Shown: piece by piece, positions 9,349 to 22,600 of the stretch
How the letters are laid out: each line of letters starts with the position of its first letter
How positions within the stretch are numbered: the first letter of the stretch is position 1
DNA from: Aristolochia californica
Taxonomy: Eukaryota; Streptophyta; Magnoliopsida; Piperales; Aristolochiaceae
Direction of reading: 5' to 3'
NCBI GenBank assembly: GCA_029961685.1
Contig: JARWKL010000001.1
Span: forward strand, 25,556,295 to 25,620,294
DNA: 64,000 nucleotides
Position numbers and translations under genes: made by a program
The notes under the pieces: model-generated
Told to the model about the DNA's origin: nothing
The model's database searches: none
The model's input: only the letters and a program-made list of their open reading frames with translations

Positions 9349-10826
9349 TGATAGATGCCAGATTCTAACATGAGAACTAGGTTAATTATAATAGAATAGC
9401 CCTTATAATTGTGTTATAGGTGGTTATTTATCGTTTTCAAATGAAACGTGCATTTATTGAATTTGGCATTAATCACTATCTATATTGCATATTTTTCTCT
9501 CCTGAATTATATTTCATTGATTTTAAGGTTTATTTCTTCCGGAAATGATTTTTATGGATTCAATTATGGAATTTTAGGAAAATTTTAGTGGAGAAGGAGA
9601 TATTTACCAAAATGCCATTAGTGAAAGGGAGATAGATTTTTAGGGTAAAATTGTTCTAAAAGAAAAGGGAGCTCGAGGGGGAAAAACAAGGGAGGTCGTC
9701 GTCCATTCGGAGGGAAGACCCGAGAAGGCTCCCTCCGAACACCGTTCGTCACCGTTATCCACCCCCATCTTGCAACCGAGAACAGAAACGAGGAGAGCTC
9801 GAGAGAGTCTCTATCACGGCGAGTTCGACGCTGCCATGTTCTGCTGGTCAGGCTGAGAGGTGACCCGAGAGGGCTCCTCCGGCGGCGATTCCGCATTCCA
9901 ACCATCCTCTGGTATCGATTACCCATTTTCGACCATTTTCGGAGCTATTCCGATTCCGACCGAGACTCGAGAGAGCCGGTCAAATGACTTCGGCTCTATT
10001 CCGTCGAACGCCGTTCGTCACCTCCATCCGTGGGTTTCTATCCTTCTTTGTCGGCGTCGTCTCTACCTCCGGCCACTTGCTCATGCAACCTGAAGCCATC
10101 AATTTCTGGAAATTGCAGCATCCATGAGAACGAGCTTGTGTAGCCCGAGGAAGAGGGAGGAGAAGAGGAGTAATCTGTCATTTTGTAATTTAATTTTCTT
10201 TATTAAATTTTATTTGAGAATTCATGTTTATGGAATATTTGTTTTCGGGATATTTGATTAAATTAGCTAGTTAGGGTAGGACTGTAATTTAGGTTGGATT
10301 TTGGTATTTTAATCCGATTTTTGTCTTTCACTCTATGCGCCCAAGAGGGGCTAGACGCAAGGATTAAGAAATCGGATTCGTGATTACGTGGCACTCGAGA
10401 GAGGCAGAAATCACTATAAAATCTAGAGTTGATCAATTTAGCATCATCACAATAGGAAATTGATTCTCTAGCATTCTATTGTAATCCGATCTTTGTCATT
10501 AACTCTAGGCGCCCGAGAGAGGCTAGATGCAAGGATTGAGAATCCGGATTCGTGGTTATGGGGAGCTCGAGAGAGGCACGAATCACGGTAAAATCCAGAG
10601 TTGACGTTTTTTGTTGAGCAAGTAGTTAATTAGATTATTGCATGATAATTTAGGATATAATTAGTGTTTAGTTTAGATTAATTCACCATATTTGATTAGG
10701 CTAGTTGACTGAAGAATACACAAAATTCAGTCCTCCCTATGGATATGACCTCACTTCTCGCAAGATTACAAGAACGATTTGTACGCTTGTGAGGTATAAA
10801 AGCCGATGTAATTAAATTTCACATCA
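9349..10826 (+). repeat. 3' long terminal repeat
   Basis: A full-length copy of 5250-6717, opening TGATAGATGCCAGATTC and ending TTTCACATCA, so both canonical ends TG and CA are kept. It is 10 bp longer than the 5' copy through small indels: for example, ATTACAAGAACGATTTGTACG at about 10765-10785 replaces a shorter stretch at 6665-6678. The CpG-rich core (about 9665-10160), the duplicated module (about 10335-10440 and 10500-10600) and TATAAAAG (10794-10801) are all present. The long minus-strand frame through the core survives in both LTRs, but the two differ at many residues and resemble no known protein. Confidence 0.93.
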
Positions 10827-10831
10827 AACAT
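10827..10831 (+). other. Target site duplication, right copy (AACAT)
   Basis: Follows the CA end of the 3' LTR. It differs from the left copy AACGT by one base, a CG to CA change, which is the expected result of methylated cytosine deamination on the other strand. Satellite continues in phase with TGCGGTGAGAAATTTACCCG. Confidence 0.85.
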
Positions 10832-11650
10832 GCGGTGAGAAATTTACCCGAGTCAAACAAGCCATTATTTTGCCCATTTAAAAAAAGCTGACCTAACGAT
10901 CATAGATGATTGTAAAGTGATTTATCATGCGTAACGGGCTATATTTTTGTAAGGAATGACTTATGGATTGGAAGTCAACACTCTGTTAAAAACCCCCCGC
11001 CTCCCCCTTTTCCAGACGATAGCAGAACCTGGTATATAAAAACTAAAAAGAGTTTACAATCCCTAAAAATTACAAACACTTTTTGGAATTATCTCTCTCT
11101 AAATTTTTGCATTGTGTATTTCCATTTTAGATGTATACTTTATTCTTCAATCAAAACTTAAGTTTTCACTTTCCCTTCATCTCGTAAAAAAAAAAAGAGA
11201 TAAAAGGCAAATAGATCAGAACAAAATGAAAATTTTAGAGTTTATGTATGGAAAGAATTTAAAGCAATAAACAAATTTAAGTAAAGAAAATTGATTCACA
11301 CACCACAAACGAACACAAAAGTTTTGTTATCCAAGTTTGGGAAATTCCACTAGTTCAACCCTAATAGCTCGGAATTTTATATGAAAGAGGTTTTTCCACA
11401 TATGTTTTAAACAAAGGATATGCATGCTTGAAACATGTTAAAGATGCAAATGACCTATGGATAAAAACCTTTTAGAAAGAATAACATTAAATTCTCAAGT
11501 GAACGTGCGATGGTATATTTACCCGAGTCAAACAAGCCATTATTTTGTCCATTTACAAAAAGCTAAACTAAGGATCATAGATGATTGTAAAGTGATTTAT
11601 CATGCGTAACGGGGTATATTTTTGTAGGGAATTACTTATGGATTGGGAGT

Positions 11651-12326
11651 CAACACTCAGTTAAAAAGCCCCCGCCTCCCCATTTTCCCGACGATTGCAG
11701 AACCTGATATAAAAAAACTAAAAAGAGTTTACAATCCCTAAAAATTACAAACATTTTTGGAATTCTCTCTCCCTCCATTTGTGCATTGTGCATTTCCATT
11801 TTAGTTGTATAATTTTTTCTTAAATCAAAACTTGTGTTTTCACTTTCCCTTCATCTCGTAAACAAAAAAAAAGAGTTAAAAGGCAAATAGATCACAACAA
11901 ACTGAAAATTTTAGAGTTTGTGTATGGAAAGAAATTAAAGCAATAAACAACTAAAAGTAAACCAAATTTATTCAGACACCACAAAATAAAACAAAACTTT
12001 TTTTATCCAAGTTTGGGAAATTTCACTAGTTCAACCCTAATAGGTCGGAAATTTTTCAGAAAGATATTTTTCTACACATATTTTAAAAAATGGATATGCA
12101 TGCTAGAAACATGTTAAAGATGCAAATGACCTATGGATCCAAACCTTTTAAAGCGAATAACATTAAATTCACAAGTGAATGTGCGGTGAGAAATTTACTC
12201 GAGTCAAACAAGCCATTATTTTGCCCATTTACAAAAAGCTGACCTAACGATCAGTGATGACGGTAAAGTGATTTATCATGCGTAACAGGCTATATTTTCA
12301 TAAGGAATGACTTATGGATTGGAAGT
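11651..12326 (+). repeat. Representative satellite unit with internal map
   Basis: A typical complete 676-bp unit. In order: CAACACTCAG landmark (11651), C-rich box (11669-11682), GATTGCAGAACCTGATAT (11693-11710), CAATCCCTAAAAATTAC (11732-11748), CT-rich stretch (11764-11775), TGTGCATTGTGCAT, a 7-bp motif twice (11780-11793), CCCTTCATCTCGTAAAC then an A9 tract and GAG (about 11847-11875), CAAGTTTGGGAAATT (12008-12022), GTTCAACCCTAATAG (12029-12043), GGATATGCATGC (12092-12103), GGATCC (12135-12140), GTGCGGTGAG (12181-12190) and the CTGACCTAACGATCA stretch (12239-12253). The C-rich box, the A-tract and the GTGCGGTG region are the places where units vary most in length or suffer breaks. Confidence 0.85.
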
Positions 12327-13660
12327 CAACACTCTGTTAAAAATCCCCCGCCTCCCCCTTTTCCAGACGATTGCAGAATGTGATATTTAAGAACTAAAAA
12401 GAGTTTATAGTCCCTAAAAATTACAAACACTTTTATGAATTATCTCTCTCTATATTTGTGCATTGTTCATTTCCATTTAAGATATATACTTTTTCCTTAA
12501 ATCAAAACTTGAGTTTTCACTTTCCCTTCATATCTTAAACAAAAAAAAAAGCGATAAAAGGTAAAATAGATCACAACAACATGAAAATTTTAGAGTTTAT
12601 GTATGGAAAGAATTTAAAGAAATAAATAAATTTAAGTAATGAAAATTTCTTAACACCCCACAAATGAACACAAATTTTTAGTTATCAATGTTTGGGAAAT
12701 TCCACTTGTTCAACCCTAGTAGCTTGGAATTTTATAAGAAAGAGATTTTTCTACACATGTTTTAAAAAATGGATATGCATGCTTGAAACATGTTAAAGAT
12801 GCCAATGACCTATGGATCCAAACCGTTTAAAGAGAATAACATTAAATTCTCAAGTGAACATGCGGTGGGATATTTACCCGAGTCAAACAAGCAATTATTT
12901 TTCCCATTTACCAAAAGATGACCTAACGATCATAGATTGTAAAGTGATTGATCATGCGTAAAGGGCTATATTTTTTGAAGGAATGACTTATGGATTGGGA
13001 GTCAACACTCAGTTAAAAATCCCTCGCCTCGCCCTTTTCCCGAAGATTGCAGAACCTGATATATAGAAACTAAAAAGAGTTTACAATCCCTAAAAATTAC
13101 AAACACTTTTTGGAATTATCTCTCTCTACATTTATGCATTGTGAATTTCCATTTTAGATGTATACTTTTATATTAAATAAAAACTTGAATTTTCACTTTC
13201 CCTTCATTTCGTAAAGAAAAAAAGAGATAAAAGGAAAATAGATAATTACAAAATGAAAATTTTTGAGTTTATGTATGGAAAGAATTTAAAACAATAAAAA
13301 AATGTAAGTAAATAAAATTTATTCGCACACTACAAACGAACACAAAACTTTTGTTATCGAAGTTTGGGAAATTCCACTAGTTCCACCCTAATATGTAGGA
13401 ATTTTATAAGAAAGAGATTTGTATACACATGTTTTAAAATATGGATACGCATGCTTGAAACATGTTAAAGATGCCAATGACCTATGGATCCAAACCTTTT
13501 AAAGAGGATAACATTTAATTCTCAAATGCAGTGGGATATTTACCAGAGCCAAACAAGCCATTATTTTGCCCTTTGACAAAAACCTGACCTAACGATCATA
13601 GATCATTGTAAAGTGATTTATCATGCACAACGAGCTATATTGTTGTAAGAAATGACTTAT

Positions 13661-13672
13661 GGATTGCAGAAC
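13661..13672 (+). repeat. Satellite unit with ~52-bp deletion removing landmark and C-rich box
   Basis: The sequence passes directly from ATGACTTATGGATTG to GCAGAACCAGATATA. The landmark CAACAC and the C-rich box are missing, and the interval between landmarks is 13003 to 14299 (1,296 bp for two units). In intact units GATTG occurs on both sides of the lost piece, so the deletion joined a 5-base direct repeat. Confidence 0.85.
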
Positions 13673-16600
13673 CAGATATATAAAAACTAAGAAGAGTTTG
13701 CAATCCCTAAAAATTACTAACACTTTTTTTAATTATCTCTCTCTAAATTTTTGCATTGTGCATTCCCAATTTAGATGTATACTTTTTTCTTAAATAAAAA
13801 CTTGATTTTTCATTTTCCCTTCGTCTCCTAAACAAAAAAAAAAGAGATAAAAGCCAAACAGATCACAACCAAATAAAAATTTTAGACTTTATGTATGGAG
13901 AGAATTTAAAACAATAAACAAATATAAGTGAAGAAAATTTATTCACACACCACAAATGAACACCAAAATTTTGTTATCCAAGTTTGGGAAATTCCACTAG
14001 TTCAACCCTAATAGCTCGGAATTTTATAAGAAAGAGATTTTTCTACACATGTTTTTAAAAAATGGATATGCATGCTTGAAACATGTTAAAGATGCAAATG
14101 ACCTATGGATCCAAACCTTTTAAAGAGAATAACATTAAATCCTCAAGTGAACGTGCGGTGGGATATTTACCCGAGTCAAACAAGCCATTATTTTGCACAT
14201 TTACAAAAAGTTGACCTAACGATCATAGATGATTGTAAAGTGATTTATCATGCATAACGGGCTATATTTTTGTATGGAATGAATTATGGATTGGGAGTCA
14301 ACACTCAATTAAAAATCCAACACCTCCCCCTTTTCTCTCCAATTTCAGAACTTGATATATAAAAACTAAAAAGAGTTTACAATCCCTAAAAATTACAGAA
14401 ACTTTTTGGAATTATCTCTCTCTACATTTTTGCATTGTGCATTTTCATTTTAGATGTAGACTTTTTTCTTAAATGAAAACTTGAGTTTTCATTTCCCTTC
14501 ATCTCGTAAAAAAAAAAAAAAGAGATAAAAGGCAAATTGATCACAACAAAATGAAAATTTTAGAGTTTATGTGTGGAAAAAATTTACAGCAATAAATAAA
14601 TTTAAGTAAATAAAATTGATTCACACAACACAAATGAACAGTTTGTTATCCAAGTTTGGGTAATTCCACTTGATCAACCCTAATAGCTCGAAATATTATA
14701 AGAAAGAGATTTTTCTACGCATGTTTTAAAAAATGGATATGCATGCTTGAAACATGTTAAAGATTCAAATGACCTATGGATCCAAACCTTTTAAAGAGAA
14801 TAACATTAAATTCTCAAGCGAACGTGCGGTGCAATATTTACCCGAGTCAAACAAGCCATTATTTTGCCGATTTACAAAAAGCTGACCTAACGATCTTAGA
14901 TGATTGTAAAGTGATTTATCATACGTAATGGACTATATTTTTGTAAGGAATGACTTATGGATTGGGAGTCAACACTCAGTTCAAAATCCCCCGCCTCCCC
15001 CTTTTCCCGAAGATTGCAGAACCTGATATTTAAAAACTAAAAAGAGTTTACAATCCCTAAAAATAACAAACACTTTTTGGAATTATATCTCTATAAATTG
15101 GAGCATTGTGCATTTCCATTTTAGATGTACACTTATTTCTTAAATAAAAACTTAAGTTTTCACTTTCCCTTCATCTCGTACACAAGAAAATAGGTAAAAG
15201 GCAAAAAGATCACAAAAAATAAAAATCTTAGAGTTTATGTGTGGAAAGAATTTAAAGCAATAAATAAATGTAAGTAAAGAAAATTTATTCACACACCACA
15301 AAATAAACACAAAAGTTTTGTTATCCAAGTTTGAGAAATTCTACTAGTTCAACCCTAATATCTCGTAATTTTAAAAGAAAGAGATTTTTCTACACATGTT
15401 TTAAAAAATGGATATGCATGCTTAAAACATGTTAATGAAGCAAATGACCCATGGATCCAAACCTTTCAAGAGAATAACATTAACTTCTCAAGTGAACGTG
15501 CGGTGGGATATTTACACGAGTCAAACAAGCCATTATTTTTCCCACTTACAAAAAGCTGACCTAACGATCATAGATGATTGTAAAATGATTTATCTTGTGT
15601 AATGGGCTATAATTTTTTAAGGAATGAGTTATGGATTGGGACTCAACACTCAGTTAGAAATCCCCCCCTGCCCCTTTTCCCGACGATTGCAAAACCTGAT
15701 ATATAAAAACTAAAAACAGTTTACAATCCCTAAAAATTAAAGACACTTCTAGGAAAAATCTCTCTCCAAATTTTTGCATTGTGCATTTCCAATTTAGATA
15801 TATACTTTTTTGTCAAATCAAAACTTGAGTTTTCACTTTCCCTTCATCTCGGAAACAAAAAAAAGAGATGAAAGGCAAATAGATCACAACAAAATGAAAA
15901 TTTTAGACTTTATGTATGGAAATAATTTAAAGCAATAAAAAAATGTAAGAAAGAAAATTTATTCACACACCACAAATGAACACAAAAAGTTTTGTTATCC
16001 AAGTTTGGGAAATTCCACTAGTTCAACCCTAATAGCTCAAAATTTTATAAGAAAGAGATTTTTCTACACTTGTTTTAAAAAATGGATATGCATGCTTGAA
16101 ACATGTTAAAGATGCAAATGACCTATGGATCTAAACCTTTTAAAGAGATTAACATTAAAATCTCAAGTGAACGTGCGGTGGGATATTTACCTGAGTCAAA
16201 CAAGCCATTATTTTGTCCATTTAAAAAAAGTTGACCCAACAATCATAGATGATTGTAAAGTGATTTATCATGCGTAACTGGCTATATTTTTGTAATTATT
16301 GACTTATGGATTGGGAATCAACAATCAGTTAAAAATCCCCACCTCCCCCTTTTCCCGACGATTGCAGAACCTGATATATAAAAACTAAAAGAGTTTACAA
16401 TCCCTAAAAATTACAAAAAAATTTTGGAATTATCTGTCTCTTCTTTTTTGCATTGAGCATTGAAATTTAGATATAAACTTTTTTCTTAAATCAAAACTTT
16501 AGTTTTCACTTTCCCTTCTTGTAAAGAAAAAAAAGATATAAAAGGCAAACAGATCACAACAAAATGAAAATTTTAGAGTTTATGTGTGAAAAGAATTTAA

Positions 16601-19600
16601 AGCAATAAACAAATGTAAGTAAAAAAATTTATTCACACAACACAAATGAACACAAAAGTTTTGTTATCCAAGTTTGGGTTATTCCTCTTGATCAAACCTA
16701 ATAGCTCGGAATTTTATAAGCAAGAGATTTTTCTACACATGTTTTAAAAAATTGATATGCATGCTTGAAACATGTTAAAGATTCAAATGACTTACGGATC
16801 CAAACTGTTTAAAGAGAATAACACTAAATTCTCAAGTAAACGTGTAGTGGGATATTTACCCGAGTCAAATATCCTATTATTTTTCCTATTTACAAAAAGC
16901 TGACCTAATGATCATACATGATTGTAAAGTGATTTATCATCTATAACGGGCTATATTTTTGTTAGGAATGACTTATGGATAGGGAGACAACACTTAGTTA
17001 AAAATCCACCGCTTCCCCCTTTTCCCGACTATTGCAGAACCTGATATATAAAAAATAAAAAGAGTTTATAATCCCTAAAAATTACTGACACTTTTTGGAA
17101 TTATCTCTCTCTACATTTGTGCATTGTGCATTTCCATTTTAGATGTATACTTTTTTATTAAATACAAACTTGAGTTTTCACTTTCCTTTCATCTCATATA
17201 CAAAAAAAAAAAAAGAGATAAAACACAAATAGATCAAAACAAAATGAAAATTTAAGACTTTATGTATGGAAAGAATTTAAAGTAATAAACAAATGTAAGT
17301 AAAGAAAATTTATTCACACACCACAAAAAGTTTTGTTATCCAAGTTTAGGAAATTCCACTAGTTGCTTGGAATTTTATGAGAAAGAGATTTTTCTCCATA
17401 TGTTTTAAAAATGGATATACATGCTTGAAACATTTTAAAGATGCAAATGAGCAATGGATCCAAACCTTTTAAAGAGAACAACATTAAATTCTCAAGTGAA
17501 CGTGCGGTGGAAAATTTACCCGAGTCAAACAAGCCATTATTTTGCCCATTTACAAAATGTTGACCTACGATCATAGATGATTGTTAAGTGATTTATCATG
17601 CATAATGATCTATATTTTTTTAAGGAATGACTTATGGATTGGGAGTCAACACGCAGTTAAAAATCCCCTGCCTCCCCCTTTTCCCAACGATTGCAGAACC
17701 AGATATATAAAAACTAAAAAGAGTTTACAATCCCTAAAAATTACTGACACTTTTCGGAATTATCTCTCTCTACATTTGTGCATTGTGCATTTTAATTTTA
17801 GATGTATACTTTTTTATTAAATCAAAACTTGAGTTTTCACTTTCCCTTCATCTCGTAAACAAAAAAAAGAAGAGATAAATGGCAAATGGATCAAAACAAA
17901 ATGAAAATTTTAGAGTTTAGGTGTGGAAAGAATTTAAAGCAATAAATAAATAAGTTAAGAAAATTTATTCTCAAAACACAAATGAACACAAAATTTTTGT
18001 TATCCGAGTTTGGGTAATTTCACTTGGTCAACCCTAATAGCTCGAAATGTTTTAAGAAAGTGATTTTTCTACACATGTTGTAAAAAAATAGATATAAATG
18101 CTTGAAAATTGTTAAAGATTCAAATGACCTATGGAACCAAACCTTTTAAATCGAATAAAATTAAATTCTCAAGTGAACGTGCGGTGGGAAATTTACCTGA
18201 GTCAAACAAGCCATTATTTTGCCCATTTACAAAATGCTGACCTAACGATTATTGATGATTGTTAAGTGATTTATCATGTGTGATGGGCTATATTTTATTA
18301 AGGAATGACTTATGGATTGGGAGTCAACACCCAATTAAAAATACCCCGCCTCCCCTTTTTCCTGACGATTCTAGAACCAAGTATATAAAAAATAAATAGA
18401 GTTTACTATCCCTAAAAATTACAGACACTTTTTAAAATTATCCTTCTCTACATTTGTGCATTGTGTGTTTCCATTTTAGATATATACTTTTTTTTTAAAT
18501 CAAAACTTGAGTTTTCACTTTCCCTTCATCTCGTAAACAAAAAGAGAGATAAAAGGCAAATTGATCACAACAAAATGATAATTTTAGAGCTTATGTATGA
18601 AAATAATTTAAAGCAATAAAAAAATATAAGTAAATAAAATATATTCACACAACACATATGAACACAAAAGTTTTGTTATCCAGGTTTGGTTAATGCCTCT
18701 AGTTCAACCCTCATAGCTCAGAATTTTATAAGAAAGAGATTTTTCTACACATGTTTTAAAAAAAGGATATGCATGCCTAAAACATGTTAAAGATTTAAAT
18801 GAGCTATGGATACATACCGTTTAAAGAGAATAAAATTAAATTCTCAAGTGAACGTGTGGTGGGATATTTATCCGAGTCAAACAAGCCATTATTTTTCCCA
18901 TTTACAAAAAGTTGACCATATGATCTTAGATGATTGTAAAGTGATTTATCATGTGTAATGGGCTATACTTTTGTAAGGAATGACTTATGGATTGGGAGTC
19001 AACACTGTTAAAAATCCCCTGCCTCCCCCTTTTCCAGACGATTGCAGAACCTGATATATAAAAACTAAAAAGAGTTTACAATCCCTAAAATTACTGACAC
19101 TTTTTGGAATTATCTCTCTCTACATTTGTGCATTGTGCATTTCCATTTTAGATGTACACTTTTTTCATAAATCAAAACTTAAGTTTTCACTTCCCTCTCG
19201 TAAACAAAAAAAGAGATAAAAGGCAAAAAGATCACAACATAATGAAAATTTTAGAGTTTATGTATGGAAAGAATTTAAAGCAATAAATAAATGTAAGTAA
19301 ATAAAATTTATTCACACACCACAAACGAACACAAAAGTTTTGTTATCCAAGTTTGGGAAATTCTACTAGTTCAACCCTAATATCTCCTTATTTTATAAGA
19401 AAGAGATTTTTCTTCACATGTTTTGAAAAATGGATATACATGCCTGAAACATGTTAATGATTCAAATGACCTATGGATCCAAACCTTTTAAAGAGAATAA
19501 CATTAACTTCTCAAGTGAATGTGCGGTGGGATATTTACCCAAGTTGAACAAGCCATTATTTTACCCATTTACAAAAAGCTGACCTAACGATTATAGATGA

Positions 19601-22600
19601 TTGTAAAGTGTTTTATCTTGTGAAACGGGCTATACTTTTTTAAGGAATGACTTTTGGATTAGGTGTCAACACTCAGTTAAAAACCCCCTCCTCCCCCTTT
19701 TCCCGACGATTGCAGAACTGATTTATCAAAACTAAAGAGAGTTTACAATCCCTAAAAATTACAAGCACTTTTTGGAATTATCTCTCTCTACATTTGTGCA
19801 TTGTGCATTTTAATTTTAGATGTATACTTTTTTATTAAATCAAAACTTGAGTTTTCACTTTCCCTTCATCTCGTAAACAAAAATAGAGAGATAAAAGGCC
19901 AATAGATCACAACAAAATGAAAATTTTAGAGTTTATATATGGAATGAGTTTAAAGCAATAAATAAATGTAAGTAAATAAAATTTATTCACATAACACAAA
20001 TGAACACAAAAGTTTAGCTATTTAAGTTTGGGTAATTCCACTTACTCGACCCTAATAGCTCAGAATTTTATCCGAAAGACATTTTTTTACACATGTTTTA
20101 AAAAAGGGATATGCATGTTTGAAGCATGTTAAAGATGAAAATGACCTATCGAACCAAACCTTTTAAAGAGAATAACATTAAATTCTCAATTGAACGTGTG
20201 GTGGGATATTTATCGGAGTCAAACAAGCCATTATTTTGCCATTTATAAAAAACTGACCTAACGATCATAGATGATTGTAAAGTGATTTTTCATGTGTAAC
20301 AAGCTATATTTTTGTAAGGAATGACTGATGGATTGGAACTCAACACTCAGTTAAAAATCCCCCGCCTCACCCTTTTCCTGATGATTGCAGAACCTGATAT
20401 ATAAAAGCTAAAAAGAGTTTACAATCCCTAAAAATTATAGACACTTTTTGGAATTATCTCTCTCTACATTTGTGCATTGTGCATTTCCATTTTAGATGTA
20501 TACTTTTTTCTTAAATCAAAACTCGAGTTTTCACTTTCCCTTCATCTCTAAAAAAAAAAAAAATAGAGATAAAAGGCAAATAGATCACAAAAAATTTAAA
20601 TTTTAGAGTTTATGTATGGAAAGAATTTAAAGAAATAAAGAAATATAAGTAAAGAAAACTTATTCACACAACACAAATGAACCCAAATTTTTTTTTATCC
20701 AACTTTGGGTAATTCCACTAGTTCAACCCTAATAGCCCGAAATTCTAGAAGAAAGAGATTTTTCTACACATGTTTTAAAAAATGGATATCATGCTTGAAA
20801 CATGTTAAAGATGCAAATGACCTGTGGATCCAATCCTTTTAAAGAGAATAACATTAAATTCTCTAGTGAATGTGCGGTGGGATATTTACCCGAGTCAAAC
20901 AAGACATTATTTTGCCCATTTATAAAAAGCAGACCTAACGATCATAGATGATTGTAACGTGATTTAGCACGCGTTAAGGGCTATATTTTTTTAAGGAATG
21001 ACTGATGAATTGGGAGTCAACACTCAGTTAAAAATCCACTGCCTCCCCCTTTTCCCGACGATTGCAGAACCTGATATATAAAAAGTAAAAAGAGTTTACA
21101 ATACCTAAAAATTACAGACACTTTTTGGAATTATCTCTCTCTACATTTGTGCATTTTGCATTTCCATTTTAGATGTATAATTTTTTCTTAAATCAAAATT
21201 TGAGTTTTTACTTTCCTTTATTCTCGCAAACAAACAAAAGAGATAAAAGGCAAATTGATCACAACAAAATGAAAATTTTAGAGTATATGAATCGAAGGAA
21301 TTTAAAGCAATAAACAAATATAAGTAAAGAAAATATATTCACACACCACAAATGAACACAAAATTTTTGTTATCCTAGTTAGGGAAATTCCACTAGTTCA
21401 ACCCTAATAACTTAGAATTTTATATGAAAGAGATTTTTCTACACATGTTTTAAAAAATGGATATGCATACTTGAAACAAGGGAAAGATGCAAATGTCCAA
21501 TGGATCCAAACGTTTTAAAGAGAATAACATTAAATTCTCAAGTGAACGTGCGGTGGGATATTTACCCAAGTCAAACAAGCTATTATTTTTCCCATTTACA
21601 AAATGCTGACCTAACGATCATATATGATTGTAGAGTGATTTATCATGCATAATCGGCTACATTTTTTAAAGGAATGACTTATGGATTGAGAGTCAAAACT
21701 CAGTTAAAAATCTTCTGCCTCCCCCTTTTCCCGACGATTGCAGGACCTGATATATAATAACTAAAAAGAGTTTACAATCCCTAAAATTACTGACACTTTT
21801 TGGAATTATCCCTCTCTAGATTTGTGCATTGTGCGTTTCCATTTTTTATGTATACTTTTTTCTTTAATATAAACTAGAGTTTTTACTTTCCCTTCATCTT
21901 ACAAACAAAAAAAAGAGATAAAAGGCAAATAGATCACAACAAGATGAAAAATTTAGAGTTTATATATGCAAAGAATTTAAAGCTATAAACTAATGTAAGT
22001 AAAGAAAATTTATTCACACACCACAAATGAACACAAAAGTTTCGTTATCCAAGTTTGGGAAATTGCACTAGTTCAACCCTAATAGCCCGGAATTTTATAA
22101 GAAAGAGATTTTTCTACACATGTTTTAAAAGATGGATAGGCATGCTTGAAACATGTTAAAGATGCAAATGACCTATGGATCCAAAATTTTTAAAGAGAAT
22201 AACATTAAATTCTCAAGTGAACGTGCATTGGGATATTTACCCAAGTCATACCAGCCTTTATTTTGCCCATTTTTCAAAAGTTGACCTAACGATCATAGAT
22301 GATTGTAAAGTGATTTATCATGCGTAACAGGCTATATTTTTGTAAGGAATGATTTATGGATTGGAAATCAACACTCCGTTAAAAATCCCCCTCCTCCACC
22401 TTTTCCCGATGATGGCAGAACCTGATATAAAAAAACTGAAAAGAGTTTACAATCCCTAAAAATTACGGACACTTTTTTGAATTATCTCTCTCTACATTTC
22501 TGCATAATGCAGTTCCATTTTAGATGTATCCTTTTTCCTTAAATACAAACTTGTGTTATTACTTTGCCTTCATCTTGTGAACAAAAAAAAGAGATAAAAG

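Larger units (their letters stand above)
5250..10826 (+). mobile_element. Athila-like Ty3-gypsy LTR retrotransposon, internally deleted and non-autonomous
   Basis: A 5,577-bp insertion in a satellite unit. It begins TGATAGATGCC, ends CACATCA, and is flanked by AACGT/AACAT. The two LTRs (1,468 and 1,478 bp) are full length and collinear, with scattered substitutions and small indels. A primer binding site follows the 5' LTR and a purine-rich tract precedes the 3' LTR, so both priming signals are present. Gag, protease, reverse transcriptase, RNase H and most of integrase are missing; only the integrase C-terminal part remains (6806-7228). Assignment to the Athila/Calypso/Cyclops group rests on the [12 protein letters not shown] wording in that remnant and on the primer site. 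It cannot move by itself. Whether it was copied in trans after losing gag-pol, or lost them after insertion, is not settled by this copy. Confidence 0.93.

Noticed and set aside
12170..12200. CENP-B-box-like site in the GTGCGGTGGGATATTTACCCG region
   Set aside because: The required TTCG...CGGG arrangement is not present. Similarity is limited to a few bases.
17359..17820. Open frames of 61-85 codons in the satellite (also at 27346-28078, 34715-34912, 36481-38143, 44009-44408, 54903-55197 and 57907-58149)
   Set aside because: They fall on the same satellite blocks in different frames and are broken in neighbouring units, so they are by-products of repeat sequence.
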